DNA of 64,000 nt from assembly GCA_014650475.1 (NCBI GenBank), contig BMVA01000004.1, forward strand, positions 248,001-312,000, read 5' to 3'. A model generated the notes under the pieces. The model saw nothing but the letters and a program-made list of their open reading frames with translations, was not told the DNA's origin and ran no database searches. Every line of letters starts with the position of its first letter. The first letter of the stretch is position 1. Made by a program: the position numbers and the translations under genes. This DNA is from Streptomyces albogriseolus (GTDB taxonomy: Bacteria; Actinomycetota; Actinomycetes; Streptomycetales; Streptomycetaceae). Positions 63,633 through 64,000 of the stretch are shown here, piece by piece.

Positions 63633-63670
63633 GCGACCGCGCCCTGTCCCTCCCCCGTAGCGTGGGCGTC

Positions 63671-64000
63671 ATGAACACGAGCGCTGCGCACGGGGCGAGG
63701 GAACGGCTGGTCGTGATCGGCGGCGACGCCGCGGGCATGTCCACGGCGTCGCAGGCCCGGCGGATGAGGGGCCCGGACGAGCTGGAGATCGTGGCGTTCG
63801 AACGCGGCCACTTCACCTCCTACTCCGCCTGCGGCATCCCCTACTGGGTGGGCGGCGACGTCGAGGACCGGGACCGGCTGATCGCCCGCACCCCGGAGGA
63901 GCACCGCGCGCGGGACGTCGACGTGCGGCTGCGCACCGAGGTCACGGAGATCGACGTGGACCGGGGCCGGGTGCGCGCCCGCGACCTGGAGTCGGGCGCC
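63671..64000 (+). CDS. FAD-dependent pyridine nucleotide-disulfide oxidoreductase, CoA-disulfide reductase-like (partial)
   Basis: Only the first 110 residues are in the window. FAD-binding VVIGGDAAGMSTASQARR near residue 14, then SYSACGIPYWVGG, the segment with a single active-site Cys of CoA-disulfide reductases and NADH oxidases. The C-terminal two-thirds lie right of the window, so the rhodanese fusion seen in some relatives cannot be judged. It starts 38 bp after the DUF4349 stop. Confidence 0.85.
   Translation, partial: MNTSAAHGARERLVVIGGDAAGMSTASQARRMRGPDELEIVAFERGHFTSYSACGIPYWVGGDVEDRDRLIARTPEEHRARDVDVRLRTEVTEIDVDRGRVRARDLESGA

Overview
The window is a high-GC chromosome segment of a Streptomyces. 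The evidence is strong G/C third-position bias, GTG/TTG starts, many 4-bp start/stop overlaps, a geosmin synthase, a cprB-type gamma-butyrolactone receptor homologue, a conservon (cvnABCD), a subtilisin-inhibitor gene, and a single TTA (bldA-type) codon among about 56 genes. From memory the gene order resembles the S. coelicolor core around cprB/geosmin synthase (hemQ/hemG - DUF692 - murC - conservon - cprB - geoA), read in reverse. No tRNA, rRNA, CRISPR array, insertion sequence or prophage was seen.

Layout. 1-3.9 kb: end of a sugar ABC permease gene, a small-molecule kinase, a DnaQ-like exonuclease and a SAV2148-type HEPN protein. 4-14.3 kb: trehalose/glycogen block glgX, treY and treZ, interrupted by an M14 carboxypeptidase, an SSI protease inhibitor and a DUF1707-FHA protein, and followed by a kinase-fold protein that lacks both catalytic aspartates. 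14.3-20.3 kb: an M24 peptidase, a PDZ membrane protein, geosmin synthase, a DUF89 phosphatase and the CprB regulator. 20.7-25.7 kb: a solute-binding lipoprotein followed by a full conservon. 25.8-29.3 kb: an osmoprotectant ABC importer. 29.6-34.8 kb: two OmpR-type two-component systems flanking a nucleotide-sugar epimerase.

34.9-40.2 kb: an uncharacterised envelope-type cluster with a GT2, a DUF2064 transferase, a methyltransferase, a small membrane protein, a cytochrome b/molybdopterin oxidoreductase and a GT-C-like membrane protein. 40.2-44.8 kb: msrB, murC, a USP-like protein, a RibD-type reductase and zapE. 45.2-48.4 kb: a SulP anion transporter with a TTA codon and a coupled small ORF, then PhoX. 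48.5-56.2 kb: an ArsR/SRPBCC pair, a FAD-Rieske oxidoreductase, a polysaccharide deacetylase, an orphan gas-vesicle gene, a Pth2-like hydrolase, neutral ceramidase and a DUF7691-like protein. 56.4-58.6 kb: a DUF692 (MNIO) enzyme and a TIGR04222 membrane protein. 58.8-64 kb: a secreted tripeptidyl-aminopeptidase-like hydrolase, hemQ and cgoX of the coproporphyrin-dependent heme route, a DUF4349 lipoprotein and the start of a CoA-disulfide-reductase-like flavoprotein.

Themes. TreX/Y/Z convert glycogen or maltodextrin to trehalose, and the osmoprotectant importer offers a second osmotic-stress response. CprB, the conservon and the TTA codon connect the region to development. The best candidates for undescribed biology are the DUF692/TIGR04222 pair, the glycosyl/molybdo-enzyme cluster, the bldA-marked SulP unit and the pseudokinase beside treZ.
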